Positions 7,514 through 16,979 of a DNA stretch of 29,911 bases are shown here, piece by piece. How positions within the stretch are numbered: the stretch's first letter is position 1; each line of letters starts with the position of its first letter. The notes beneath the pieces were generated by a model. That model did not search any database, was not told the DNA's origin, and was given only the letters and a program-made list of their open reading frames with translations. The position numbers and the translations under genes were made by a program. The DNA is from Serpens sp964410065 (GTDB taxonomy: Bacteria; Pseudomonadota; Gammaproteobacteria; Pseudomonadales; Pseudomonadaceae), in the NCBI GenBank assembly GCA_964410065.1, contig CAYPFO010000043.1, forward strand, positions 1-29,911. Reading direction: 5' to 3'.

Positions 7514-7951
7514 TTAGCGAATCAGACCAAGCGAAAAGTGCTCGCCGCCCAGGTAGTCGTCGATGCAGTGCAACACCAGCTCGCTGCGCCAGCGCGCGCG
7601 CTCGGCCAGCAGTTCATCGCGGGTCAGCCAGCGGGGGCCGATGATGCCGTTGTCCAGCGGGCTATCAGGCAAGTGGCGCACGGGGCGGGCGCTGAAGCAG
7701 ACGCGCTGATAGGTGATGCCGTTGCTAGGTGCGGTATAGAGGTAGATGCCTGTCACTGCGGTCAGCTCGACCTCCCAGCCGGTTTCTTCCAGGGTTTCGC
7801 GTACTGCGGCCTGGAGCAGGGTTTCGTTGGCTTCGAGATGCCCGGCGGGCTGGTTGAGGACAGCCCGGCCGCCGGCCATTTCCTCGACCAAGAGGAAGCG
7901 TCCCTGGTCTTCGACAATGGTGGCGACGGTAATGTGGGGTTGCCAGTCCAT
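7514..7951 (-). CDS. nudJ: Nudix hydrolase, NudJ-like
   Basis: A 145-residue Nudix hydrolase. The Nudix box spans residues 37-59, with Gly37, Glu43, the RETLEE core (51-56) and Gly58 all in place. Its position next to mnmA and the segment YTAPSNGITYQRVCFSARPV match the NudJ (phosphatase/HMP-PP hydrolase) group. E. coli NudJ acts on nucleoside tri/diphosphates and a thiamine precursor, so the exact substrate here is not certain. It is 81 bp upstream of mnmA and probably co-transcribed with it. Confidence 0.87.
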   Translation of the reverse strand: MDWQPHITVATIVEDQGRFLLVEEMAGGRAVLNQPAGHLEANETLLQAAVRETLEETGWEVELTAVTGIYLYTAPSNGITYQRVCFSARPVRHLPDSPLDNGIIGPRWLTRDELLAERARWRSELVLHCIDDYLGGEHFSLGLIR

Positions 7952-7991
7952 ATGCAGTGTCTCTTGTGTTGGGTGTGGTTGGAACAGGAAG

Positions 7992-8019
7992 CAGAACCCC
8001 CGGCAGGCCGGGGGTTCTG
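7992..8019 (-). terminator. Strong hairpin after idh
   Basis: A perfect 12-bp stem, CAGAACCCCCGG (7992-8003) with CCGGGGGTTCTG (8008-8019), has a 4-nt loop. It lies 28 bp beyond the idh stop. The U-tract is weak (CTTCCTGTTCC on the minus strand), but the stem is strong enough for a terminator or an mRNA 3' stabiliser. Confidence 0.6.
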
Positions 8020-8047
8020 GAGTGTCGCCGAAACTGCGCGCTAAACC

Positions 8048-10267
<2,220 letters not shown>

Positions 10268-10326
10268 CAGAGTTGGACTCTCTCTTGCGGTGCGGGCACG
10301 GATCTCGAGGCGCGCCGGATAAGGCG

Positions 10327-10355
10327 CTTCGATTCAATGGTGGATTGAAGCGAAG
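10327..10355 (-). repeat. 12-bp hairpin in idh leader
   Basis: CTTCGATTCAAT (10327-10338) and ATTGAAGCGAAG (10344-10355) pair at 11 of 12 positions across a 5-nt loop. If idh is transcribed from about 10486 the stem lies in its leader, 60-88 nt upstream of the start codon. Confidence 0.5.
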
Positions 10356-10431
10356 TCGAGATGTCGCCCGGTGATGTTGGTGGCACCAGTAGCCTGTAGC
10401 ACAGTCGAACCATGGTGGCGGCTCAGCCGGT

Positions 10432-10469
10432 TCAGGGCCCGTTTTCCGAAGGAGGCTAACAGGCCCTGA
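10432..10469. repeat. 8-bp inverted repeat in idh/icd region
   Basis: TCAGGGCC (10432-10439) and GGCCCTGA (10462-10469) are perfect arms with a 22-bp spacer. The element sits immediately beside the TGACA/TGTCA palindrome, between the idh and icd starts. Confidence 0.4.
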
Positions 10470-10498
10470 TGACAGTTATGTCACGGCGGCGGAGTATA
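10470..10498 (-). promoter_or_regulatory. Candidate idh promoter with overlapping palindrome
   Basis: On the minus strand TGGTATACT gives an extended -10 (TGn plus TATACT; hexamer at plus 10493-10498) with no good -35 box. About 10 bp downstream, where transcription would begin, lies the perfect palindrome TGACA-GTTA-TGTCA (10470-10483). A regulator bound there would block initiation toward idh. The regulator is not identified. Confidence 0.4.
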
Positions 10499-10568
10499 CC
10501 ATTGGTCCTCCGTGCCTGAAGAGTGCCCTTATACCTTCGCCTAACGATGGAGAGGTTTTTTTGTCCAG

Positions 10569-10578
10569 CCCAATTGGG
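10569..10578. promoter_or_regulatory. Perfect palindrome in icd leader
   Basis: CCCAATTGGG is a perfect 10-bp palindrome 48 bp upstream of the icd ATG, preceded by a run of T. It could be an operator. The same CCAATTGG core recurs in the trxB leader. Confidence 0.3.
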
Positions 10579-10626
10579 TACGCTCGGGCAGTTGCAACCC
10601 GGTTCAACAATCACACGGAGTCCAGC

Positions 10627-11883
10627 ATGGGATACCAAAAGATCCAGGTGCCTGCTAACGGTGACAAAATCACCGTTAATGCCGACATGTCGCTTACTGT
10701 ACCGAACAACCCGATCATCCCCTTCATCGAGGGCGATGGCATTGGTGTTGATATCAGTCCGGTCATGATCAAGGTAGTGGATGCAGCCGTCGAGAAAGCC
10801 TATGGCGGCGAGCGCAAGATTGCATGGATGGAAGTTTACGCCGGCGAAAAAGCCACCACCGTTTATGATCAGGATACCTGGCTGCCCAAGGAAACCCTGG
10901 ACGCCGTGCGCGACTTCGTGGTTTCCATCAAGGGCCCATTGACCACCCCCGTTGGCGGCGGCATTCGCTCGCTGAACGTTGCCCTGCGTCAGGAATTGGA
11001 TCTCTACGTATGCCAGCGCCCGGTACGCTGGTTCGAGGGCGTGCCCAGTCCGGTGAAGAAACCCGGCGATGTGGACATGATCATCTTCCGCGAAAACTCG
11101 GAAGATATTTATGCGGGGGTCGAGTGGAAAGCCGGCAGTCCGGAAGCAGAAAAGGTCATCAAGTTCCTCACTGAGGAAATGGGTGTCACCAAGATTCGCT
11201 TCACCGAAAACTGCGGCATCGGCATCAAGCCGGTTTCCCTGGAGGGCACCAAGCGCCTGGTGCGCAAGGCTCTGCAATACGCCGTAGCAAATGATCGCAG
11301 CTCGCTGACCATCGTTCACAAAGGCAACATCATGAAGTTCACCGAAGGTGCCTTCAAGGAGTGGGCCTACGAAGTGGCGCGTGATGAGTTTGGCGCCGAG
11401 CTGCTGGATGGCGGCCCATGGATGCACTTCAAGAACCCCAATACGGGCAAGACCATTGTGGTCAAGGATGCGATCGCTGATGCGATGCTGCAACAGATTC
11501 TGCTGCGTCCGGCTGAATATGACGTGATTGCCACCCTGAACCTGAACGGCGACTACCTGTCCGATGCGCTGGCTGCTGAAGTAGGCGGTATCGGTATCGC
11601 CCCGGGGGCCAACCTTTCCGACAACATCGCCATGTTCGAGGCTACTCATGGCACCGCGCCGAAGTATGCGGGTCAGGACAAGGTAAACCCGGGCTCGCTG
11701 ATTCTCTCGGCAGAGATGATGCTGCGCCACATGGGTTGGCTTGAGGCTGCGGACCTGATCATCAAGGGCACCAACGGTGCTATTGCTGCGAAGACGGTCA
11801 CCTATGACTTCGAACGTTTGATGGACGACGCCACGTTGCTATCCTGCTCCGAGTTCGGCGACGCCCTCATCGCTCACATGTAG
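10627..11883 (+). CDS. icd: Dimeric NADP-dependent isocitrate dehydrogenase
   Basis: A 418-residue TCA-cycle enzyme homologous to E. coli Icd, acting in the cytosol. The start is the ATG at 10627 (MGYQKIQVPANGDKITVNAD), with CGGAG 6 nt upstream; an in-frame extension back to 10561 has neither conservation nor a site. The phosphorylation and substrate-binding serine is Ser115 in GGGIRSLNVALR, equivalent to E. coli Ser113, so control by the kinase/phosphatase AceK is chemically possible. The later NLNGDYLSDALAAEVGGIG and ATHGTAPKYAGQDKVNPGS segments are the usual metal- and NADP-binding parts. It ends at a shared bidirectional terminator with cspD. Confidence 0.97.
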   Translation: MGYQKIQVPANGDKITVNADMSLTVPNNPIIPFIEGDGIGVDISPVMIKVVDAAVEKAYGGERKIAWMEVYAGEKATTVYDQDTWLPKETLDAVRDFVVSIKGPLTTPVGGGIRSLNVALRQELDLYVCQRPVRWFEGVPSPVKKPGDVDMIIFRENSEDIYAGVEWKAGSPEAEKVIKFLTEEMGVTKIRFTENCGIGIKPVSLEGTKRLVRKALQYAVANDRSSLTIVHKGNIMKFTEGAFKEWAYEVARDEFGAELLDGGPWMHFKNPNTGKTIVVKDAIADAMLQQILLRPAEYDVIATLNLNGDYLSDALAAEVGGIGIAPGANLSDNIAMFEATHGTAPKYAGQDKVNPGSLILSAEMMLRHMGWLEAADLIIKGTNGAIAAKTVTYDFERLMDDATLLSCSEFGDALIAHM

Positions 11884-11900
11884 GCCGAGCGATGGTGATA

Positions 11901-11930
11901 AAAAGCCGGCCCAAAAGGCCGGTTTTTTAT
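11901..11930. terminator. Bidirectional terminator between icd and cspD
   Basis: A-tract, GCCGGCC (11905-11911), loop CAAAA, GGCCGG (11917-11922), then TTTTTT. The symmetric A and T runs let it serve convergent icd (plus) and cspD (minus). Confidence 0.88.
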
Positions 11931-11949
11931 TGGCGTGACACTCGAAGCC

Positions 11950-12207
11950 TCAGGCGTCTTCGGTATGTGCGCTCAGGGTTGGGCTGGGAGTGACAATTTC
12001 AACGGCAGCCGAGCGGATATTCACGGCATGAAGACCCTTGGGGCCTTGCACAATGTCGAAGTTGACGGGTTGACCTGCTTTGAGGGTCTTGTAGCCGTCC
12101 ATCTGAATGACCGAGTAATGGGCGAACAGGTCCTCATCTCGGCCGTCTGCGACGATGAAACCGTAGCCCTTGGCGTTGTTGAACCACTTGACCTTACCGC
12201 TAAGCAT
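11950..12207 (-). CDS. cspD: Cold-shock domain protein CspD
   Basis: An 85-residue single cold-shock domain (OB-fold) that binds single-stranded nucleic acid. RNP1 is KGYGFI (residues 13-18) and RNP2 is DLFAH (26-30). The C-terminal tail extends past the fold (EIVTPSPTLSAHTEDA), as in the CspD subgroup. Its location divergent from clpS is the classical cspD position. In E. coli CspD is a stationary-phase replication inhibitor. The ATG at 12207 has GAGGG 8 nt upstream, which favours it over the ATG at 12225. The leader holds two small perfect stems. Confidence 0.94.
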   Translation of the reverse strand: MLSGKVKWFNNAKGYGFIVADGRDEDLFAHYSVIQMDGYKTLKAGQPVNFDIVQGPKGLHAVNIRSAAVEIVTPSPTLSAHTEDA

Positions 12208-12228
12208 GCTGATATCCCTCTGCATAGG

Positions 12229-12244
12229 ACTCCATCACTGGAGT
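12229..12244 (-). repeat. Perfect stem in cspD leader
   Basis: ACTCCA-TCAC-TGGAGT, a 6-bp stem with a 4-nt loop, lies 22 nt upstream of the cspD start codon, just outside its ribosome-binding site. A second stem, ATACCC-GAAAGT-GGGTAT (12298-12315), lies at the predicted transcript start. Leader structures of this sort could give temperature or growth-phase control, but that is inference. Confidence 0.4.
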
Positions 12245-12321
12245 ATCATCGACTTCAATTCCATGTGAGGCCGAACTGCCGTGGCATGGAACCCCGGATA
12301 CCCGAAAGTGGGTATTCCTTG

Positions 12322-12349
12322 TTTGTATCACCGATTTCCTGATAGTCAA
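12322..12349 (-). promoter_or_regulatory. Candidate cspD promoter
   Basis: On the minus strand TTGACT (plus 12344-12349, 5/6) is followed after 16 bp by TACAAA (plus 12322-12327, 4/6). This predicts a start near 12315 and a leader of about 107 nt. Confidence 0.4.
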
Positions 12350-12417
12350 GGGAACCCAATGGCTGGCTGCGAAGCGAGTCAAATCTCTTCGACCCAATGA
12401 TGAAGCACTGTCACAGC

Positions 12418-12777
12418 ATGCATTTACGCAATCAGATTCGACTAACATTCAATCAGGATCGCCCCGCTTCCCATGAGGGTGATTCGGACCTGCTCGTGCA
12501 GGAGGCCAAGCCGAAGCTGGAGGCTCCTCCGCTGTATAAGGTCATCATGTTTAATGACGACTACACACCCATGGATTTTGTCGTTGAGGTACTTGAGGGT
12601 TTTTTTGCACTGAACCGGGAGCTGGCCACTCAGGTCATGCTCAGGGTTCACACGGAGGGGCGTGCGGTGTGCGGGGTCTATGCTCGTGATATCGCCGAAA
12701 CCAAGGCGGAGCAAGTCAATCAATACGCCAGGGAGTGCCAGCATCCGCTACTCTGTGAAATCGAGAAGGACGGCTGA
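12418..12777 (+). CDS. clpS: ClpA adaptor ClpS
   Basis: ClpS binds N-degron substrates and hands them to ClpAP. From the ATG at 12418 it has 119 residues. The N-degron pocket is intact: Asn46-Asp47-Asp48 in FNDDYTPMDFVVEVL, Met52, and His78 in VHTEGRAVCG. A flexible N-terminal extension precedes the core. The start is chosen by similarity (MHLRNQIRLTFNQD). Two in-frame ATG codons at 12397 and 12400 are alternatives, and none has a clear ribosome-binding site. It sits 27 bp upstream of clpA, so the two form an operon. Confidence 0.95.
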   Translation: MHLRNQIRLTFNQDRPASHEGDSDLLVQEAKPKLEAPPLYKVIMFNDDYTPMDFVVEVLEGFFALNRELATQVMLRVHTEGRAVCGVYARDIAETKAEQVNQYARECQHPLLCEIEKDG

Positions 12778-12804
12778 AACGGCCGCTTGGGATGAGGTGA
12801 AGCC

Positions 12805-15075
12805 ATGTTAAATCGAGAGCTCGAAGTCACCCTCAATCTGGCTTTCAAGGAAGCACGCGCCAAGCGCCATGAGTTCATGACGGTTGAGCATTTGCTGCTT
12901 GCATTGTTGGATAATGAGGCTGCCGCCACGGTGCTGCGTGCGTGTGGCGCCAACCTCGATAAACTTCGCCATGATCTGCACGAGTTTATCGATTCCACTA
13001 CGCCACTGATTCCGCAGCATGATCAGGAGCGTGAAACACAGCCGACGCTGGGTTTTCAGCGCGTGTTGCAGCGGGCTGTATTTCACGTACAAAGCTCCGG
13101 CAAGCGTGAAGTCACCGGGGCCAACGTGCTCGTCGCCATCTTCAGTGAGCAGGAAAGTCAGGCGGTGTTCCTGCTCAAGCAACAGACGGTTGCCCGCATC
13201 GATGTGGTCAATTACATCGCCCATGGCATCTCCAAAGTGCCGGGGCATGCCTCCCATGTCGATAATGATCAGGATTTGTCGGACGAGGAGGGTGGTGAGC
13301 CGGCTGCTGCCAGCAGTCCGCTAGATGCCTATGCCAGTAATCTGAATGAACTCGCCCGCCAAGGGCGGATCGATCCGCTGGTGGGGCGCGAGCAGGAAGT
13401 TGAGCGGGTCGCGCAGATTCTCGCACGGCGTCGCAAGAACAACCCCTTGCTGGTGGGTGAGGCGGGTGTCGGCAAAACAGCCATTGCCGAAGGTTTGGCC
13501 AAGCGCATCGTCGACGGTCAGGTGCCTGAGCTGCTTTCGCAAAGTGTGGTGTATTCCCTGGATCTGGGGGCACTGCTGGCGGGCACCAAGTATCGCGGCG
13601 ATTTTGAAAAACGCTTCAAGGCACTGCTCAACGAGCTGCGCAAGCGTCCCCATGCGATTCTGTTCATTGATGAAATCCATACCATCATCGGTGCCGGAGC
13701 GGCTTCTGGCGGCGTGATGGATGCCTCCAACCTACTCAAGCCGCTGCTCTCTTCAGGTGAGATTCGTTGCGTTGGCTCGACGACGTTCCAGGAGTTTCGC
13801 GGCATCTTTGAAAAGGACCGAGCCTTGGCTCGGCGTTTTCAGAAGGTCGATGTGGGCGAGCCGTCGGTGGAGGATACGATCGGTATCCTGCGCGGCCTGA
13901 AGGGCCGTTTCGAGCAGCATCACCAGATCGAGTACAGCGATGAGGCGTTGCGCGCGGCGGCTGAGCTGGCGTCCCGCTACATCAATGACCGGCATATGCC
14001 TGACAAGGCAATCGATGTGATCGATGAGGCGGGCGCTTATCAGCGTCTGCAGCCGGAGGACAAGCGCGTCAAGCGCATCGAAGTGGCGCAGGTGGAGGAT
14101 ATCGTCGCCAAGATCGCGCGCATTCCTCCCAAGCACGTCTCCACTTCCGATAAGGAGCTGCTGCGCAACCTTGAGAGGGATCTCAAGCTCACCGTGTTTG
14201 GTCAGGACGAAGCCATCGATTCCCTGGCGACGGCAATCAAGCTTTCCCGTGCAGGGCTCAAGGCGCCGGACAAACCGGTGGGTTCGTTCCTGTTTGCCGG
14301 GCCTACCGGTGTCGGCAAGACCGAGGCGGCCCGTCAGTTGGCGCGGTCGTTGGGTATCGAGTTGGTGCGTTTCGATATGTCCGAATACATGGAGCGGCAT
14401 ACCGTGTCGCGCTTGATCGGGGCGCCGCCCGGCTACGTAGGTTTCGATCAGGGCGGTTTGCTGACCGAGGCAATTACCAAGCAGCCCCATTGCGTGCTGC
14501 TGCTCGATGAAATCGAGAAGGCCCACCCGGAAGTCTTCAACCTGTTGTTGCAGGTAATGGACCACGGCACGCTGACGGATAACAACGGGCGCAAGGCGGA
14601 TTTCCGCAACGTGATTGTGATCATGACGACCAATGCCGGGGCAGAAACCGCGGCGCGGGCGTCAATCGGCTTTACGCTGCAGGATCACTCCTCCGATGCC
14701 ATGGAAGTCATCAAGAAGAGCTTCACGCCGGAGTTCCGCAACCGCCTGGACACGATTATCCAGTTCGGTCGATTGAGCCACGAAGTGATCAAGAGCATTG
14801 TCGACAAGTTCCTCACCGAGCTTCAAGCGCAGCTGGAGGACAAGCGCGTGCAACTGGATGTCAGCAACGCAGCGCGCGGCTGGCTGGCTGAGCACGGCTA
14901 CGATGCCCAGATGGGCGCTCGACCCATGGCGCGGCTGATCCAGGAAAAGATCAAGCGACCCTTGGCGGAAGCCATTCTGTTTGGGGAGTTGGCCGAGCAC
15001 GGTGGGATCGTGCACGTCGACCTTGAGGCTGGAGAGCTGACCTTCGACTTCGAGACGGCAATCGAGACGGCTTGA
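12805..15075 (+). CDS. clpA: ATP-dependent Clp protease unfoldase ClpA
   Basis: A 756-residue Hsp100 AAA+ unfoldase that feeds substrates into ClpP. The Clp N-domain (two repeats, residues about 1-140) is the ClpS docking site, and an acidic linker follows. The first AAA module has Walker A GEAGVGKT (218-225) and the LFIDEIHT Walker B. The second has GPTGVGKT (499-506) and LLLDEIEKAHPEVF. The ClpP-binding loop is IGF within RASIGFTLQDHSS. A GATGAGGTGA ribosome-binding site precedes the ATG. Translation follows clpS closely, and a strong terminator ends the unit. Confidence 0.98.
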   Translation: MLNRELEVTLNLAFKEARAKRHEFMTVEHLLLALLDNEAAATVLRACGANLDKLRHDLHEFIDSTTPLIPQHDQERETQPTLGFQRVLQRAVFHVQSSGKREVTGANVLVAIFSEQESQAVFLLKQQTVARIDVVNYIAHGISKVPGHASHVDNDQDLSDEEGGEPAAASSPLDAYASNLNELARQGRIDPLVGREQEVERVAQILARRRKNNPLLVGEAGVGKTAIAEGLAKRIVDGQVPELLSQSVVYSLDLGALLAGTKYRGDFEKRFKALLNELRKRPHAILFIDEIHTIIGAGAASGGVMDASNLLKPLLSSGEIRCVGSTTFQEFRGIFEKDRALARRFQKVDVGEPSVEDTIGILRGLKGRFEQHHQIEYSDEALRAAAELASRYINDRHMPDKAIDVIDEAGAYQRLQPEDKRVKRIEVAQVEDIVAKIARIPPKHVSTSDKELLRNLERDLKLTVFGQDEAIDSLATAIKLSRAGLKAPDKPVGSFLFAGPTGVGKTEAARQLARSLGIELVRFDMSEYMERHTVSRLIGAPPGYVGFDQGGLLTEAITKQPHCVLLLDEIEKAHPEVFNLLLQVMDHGTLTDNNGRKADFRNVIVIMTTNAGAETAARASIGFTLQDHSSDAMEVIKKSFTPEFRNRLDTIIQFGRLSHEVIKSIVDKFLTELQAQLEDKRVQLDVSNAARGWLAEHGYDAQMGARPMARLIQEKIKRPLAEAILFGELAEHGGIVHVDLEAGELTFDFETAIETA

Positions 15076-15092
15076 TGGCTCGGAAATAAAAA

Positions 15093-15119
15093 ACGCCCGG
15101 CTAGTCCGGGCGTTTTTTT
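15093..15119 (+). terminator. clpA intrinsic terminator
   Basis: ACGCCCGG (15093-15100), loop CTAGT, CCGGGCGT (15106-15113), then seven T. The preceding A run could make it work in both directions. Confidence 0.9.
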
Positions 15120-15150
15120 GTCTTTTCTGTGTTTTGACTAAATTTCAGGC

Positions 15151-15178
15151 AAACGAAAACGCCCGGCATAAGCCGGGC
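15151..15178 (-). terminator. infA intrinsic terminator
   Basis: On the minus strand GCCCGGC-TTAT-GCCGGGC (plus 15161-15178) is followed by GTTTTCGTTT. On the plus strand the same stem is followed by TTTTT, so it backs up the clpA terminator. Its stem is nearly the same as those at 4161-4181 and 15093-15113. Confidence 0.8.
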
Positions 15179-15200
15179 AATTTTTGTCTGTTACGGTCTG

Positions 15201-15419
15201 TCAGCGGGCGCGGTAGGTGATGCGTCCCTTGCTCAGGTCGTAAGGTGTCAGCTCGATACGAACCTTGTCACCGGTCAGGATGCGGATGTAATTCTTACGC
15301 ATTTTGCCCGAAATATGCGCGGTAACGACGTGCCCATTTTCCAACTCCACGCGGAACATGGTGTTGGGCAGGGTGTCGACGACAGTGCCTTCCATTTCGA
15401 AGCTGTCTTCTTTCGACAT
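15201..15419 (-). CDS. infA: Translation initiation factor IF-1
   Basis: A 72-residue S1-like OB-fold protein (MSKEDSFEMEGTVVDTLPNT through the basic tail GRITYRAR) that binds the 30S A site with IF-2 and IF-3. Length and sequence are those of canonical bacterial IF-1. GAGGG is 12 nt upstream of the ATG at 15419. It lies between clpA (convergent) and bpt (same strand, 101 bp away), as in many gammaproteobacteria. It probably has its own promoter. Confidence 0.98.
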   Translation of the reverse strand: MSKEDSFEMEGTVVDTLPNTMFRVELENGHVVTAHISGKMRKNYIRILTGDKVRIELTPYDLSKGRITYRAR

Positions 15420-15451
15420 GCAATAGTGCCCTCGGTGTTCTATGAATAGCC

Positions 15452-15468
15452 GGACCCCATTGGGGACC
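15452..15468 (-). repeat. Imperfect hairpin in infA leader
   Basis: GGACCCC-ATT-GGGGACC pairs four C with four G and the outer GG with CC, leaving an A-A mismatch. It lies between the candidate infA promoter and the start codon. Confidence 0.3.
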
Positions 15469-15485
15469 CAGCAAAAGCGGCGTGC

Positions 15486-15515
15486 ATTGTGCCCGAAAAT
15501 GACCCGTTACGCCAA
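15486..15515 (-). promoter_or_regulatory. Candidate infA promoter
   Basis: On the minus strand TTGGCG (plus 15510-15515, 4/6) and CACAAT (plus 15486-15491, 4/6) are 18 bp apart, just downstream of the bpt stop. Moderate match only. Confidence 0.3.
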
Positions 15516-15520
15516 GGCCT

Positions 15521-16228
15521 TCAGGTCAGACTGACCCAGCGTTGATTGATCAGCAGTTCAAGTGGACGATATTCGGTCTTGTAATTCATCTTTCTGCAGT
15601 TTTTGATCCAGTAGCCGAGGTAGAGATCGGCAAGGCCCAGGCGGGCGGCTTCATCGATCTGCCAGAGAATGGCGAAGCGACCCAGGCTGCGGCGCTCTTC
15701 GTCGGGATCGTAAAAGGTGTAGACCGCTGAAAGCCCATTGGGTAGGACATCGGTAACCGCGATGGCGACAAGGCGATCACCCAGGCGAAACTCGTAAAAA
15801 CGAGCAAAGGAAAGGTTGCGCACCAGGAATGTCTGGAACTGCTCGCGGCTTGGCGGATACATGTCGCCATCCGCATGGCGCTGCTCGATGTAGCGGGCGT
15901 AAAGCGCGTAATACTCTTCGGTGAAATGAGGGCGTGCCGTGCGGACGCGCAAGTCGGCATTGCGTTTGAAGATGCGGCGTTGTTGACGGTTGGGTGTGAA
16001 GCGTTCGGCGTTTATCCGTGCTGGCATACAGGCATTGCAGTGCTGACAGTGCGGCCGATAGAGGTGATCGCCGCTACGGCGAAAGCCCAGTTCCGAGAGT
16101 TCGGCATAAACCTGTGCATCCATCGGCTGGCTGGGATCAAGAAACAGCGTGGTCGCTTGCTCGCCTGGCAGGTAGCTGCATGGGTGGGGCTGGGTGGCAT
16201 AGAATTTCAGGCGAGCCAGCTCGGTCAT
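15521..16228 (-). CDS. bpt: Aspartate/glutamate leucyltransferase
   Basis: A 235-residue Bpt/Ate-family aminoacyl-tRNA-protein transferase. It attaches leucine from Leu-tRNA to N-terminal Asp or Glu, creating a ClpS-recognised degron. Family marks are the cysteine-rich YRPHCQHCNACMPARI near the N-terminus and the GNAT-like C-terminal half with YLGYWIKNCRKMNYKTEYRPLEL. The start is the ATG at 16228, with GAGG 8 nt upstream; the frame is open to 16402 but that part is shadow sequence of aat. It overlaps the aat stop by 4 bp (ATGA). The annotation symbol ate is also used for this gene. Confidence 0.95.
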   Translation of the reverse strand: MTELARLKFYATQPHPCSYLPGEQATTLFLDPSQPMDAQVYAELSELGFRRSGDHLYRPHCQHCNACMPARINAERFTPNRQQRRIFKRNADLRVRTARPHFTEEYYALYARYIEQRHADGDMYPPSREQFQTFLVRNLSFARFYEFRLGDRLVAIAVTDVLPNGLSAVYTFYDPDEERRSLGRFAILWQIDEAARLGLADLYLGYWIKNCRKMNYKTEYRPLELLINQRWVSLT

Positions 16229-16941
16229 GGAACGAACCTCGTTGAACCAGAGGGACAGTGTATGCCAGGCCAATTGGCATCGCTCGCCTGATCCAGATGG
16301 CGGTGCAGGTAGGTGGCGAAAACGTCGCGGCTGACAGAGCGGGCGCCAAAGCTGTGCAGATGTTGGGTCGGCATTTGGCAATCGATGAGTACGAAGCCCC
16401 ACTCTCTGAGCTGTCGAACCAAGGCTACAAACCCTACCTTTGATGCGTTATCAGCATGGCTGAACATCGACTCACCAAAGAATAGCTGTCCCATGGCCAG
16501 CCCATAGAGACCTCCGACCAGCTGGCCTTCCTGCCAGACCTCGACGGAGTGGGCAATACCGCGCTGATGCAGTGTTGCATAGGCGTGCTGCATGGGGTGG
16601 GTGATCCAGGTGCCGTCGGTGTCACGGCGGGGCCCTGCGCAGCCGGCCATGACTTCACTGAAGGCTTGGTCGAAGGTAACTCGGTAGCGCTGCTGGCGCA
16701 GGCACTTGGTCAGGCTGCGCGAAACATGCAATTCATCCGGGAACAGTACTGTGCGCGGGTCGGGCGACCACCACAAGAGCGGCTGGCCCTCCTGATACCA
16801 GGGGAAGCAGCCGTGACGGTAAGCCTGGATCAGGCGTTCCGGGCTCAAGTCGCCACCCGCCGCCAGCAGACCGTTTGGCTCGTGCAGGGCGCGATTCAAT
16901 GGTGGGAAATCGTACGAGTTGCGATCAAGCCAGGTCAGCAT
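16225..16941 (-). CDS. aat: Leucyl/phenylalanyl-tRNA-protein transferase
   Basis: Aat adds Leu or Phe from charged tRNA to N-terminal Lys or Arg, making primary N-degrons for ClpS-ClpAP. From the ATG at 16941 it has 238 residues: MLTWLDRNSYDFPPLNRALHEPNGLLAAGGDLS, then RHGCFPWY and WWSPDPRTVLFPDELHVSRSL, all typical. An in-frame GTG at 16965 has a better ribosome-binding site (GGAAGG 5-7 nt upstream) and would add eight residues. I prefer the ATG for conservation, but the GTG is a real alternative. The gene sits 38 bp after trxB and overlaps bpt by 4 bp. Confidence 0.95.
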   Translation of the reverse strand: MLTWLDRNSYDFPPLNRALHEPNGLLAAGGDLSPERLIQAYRHGCFPWYQEGQPLLWWSPDPRTVLFPDELHVSRSLTKCLRQQRYRVTFDQAFSEVMAGCAGPRRDTDGTWITHPMQHAYATLHQRGIAHSVEVWQEGQLVGGLYGLAMGQLFFGESMFSHADNASKVGFVALVRQLREWGFVLIDCQMPTQHLHSFGARSVSRDVFATYLHRHLDQASDANWPGIHCPSGSTRFVP

Positions 16942-16979
16942 GGTCAGCGCAGGGCGGCCGCTCACGGCCGCCTTCCAGG

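Larger units (their letters stand above)
10268..10626. other. Divergent idh/icd regulatory region
   Basis: This 359-bp gap has no plausible gene. It carries several inverted repeats listed separately, a candidate extended -10 for idh, a GCGCC/GGCGC stem near 10312-10328 in the idh leader, and a T-rich run (10554-10562) in the icd leader. I could not identify a convincing icd promoter by eye; TATACC at 10530-10535 lacks a partner -35 box. Confidence 0.6.

Noticed and set aside
10456..11730. A 424-residue minus-strand frame opposite icd, continuing into the idh/icd gap
   Set aside because: Antisense shadow of icd. It crosses the divergent promoter region and shows no domain.
16229..16402. N-terminal extension of bpt
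   Set aside because: It overlaps the aat coding region out of frame. The ATG at 16228 has a ribosome-binding site and gives the usual 235 residues.
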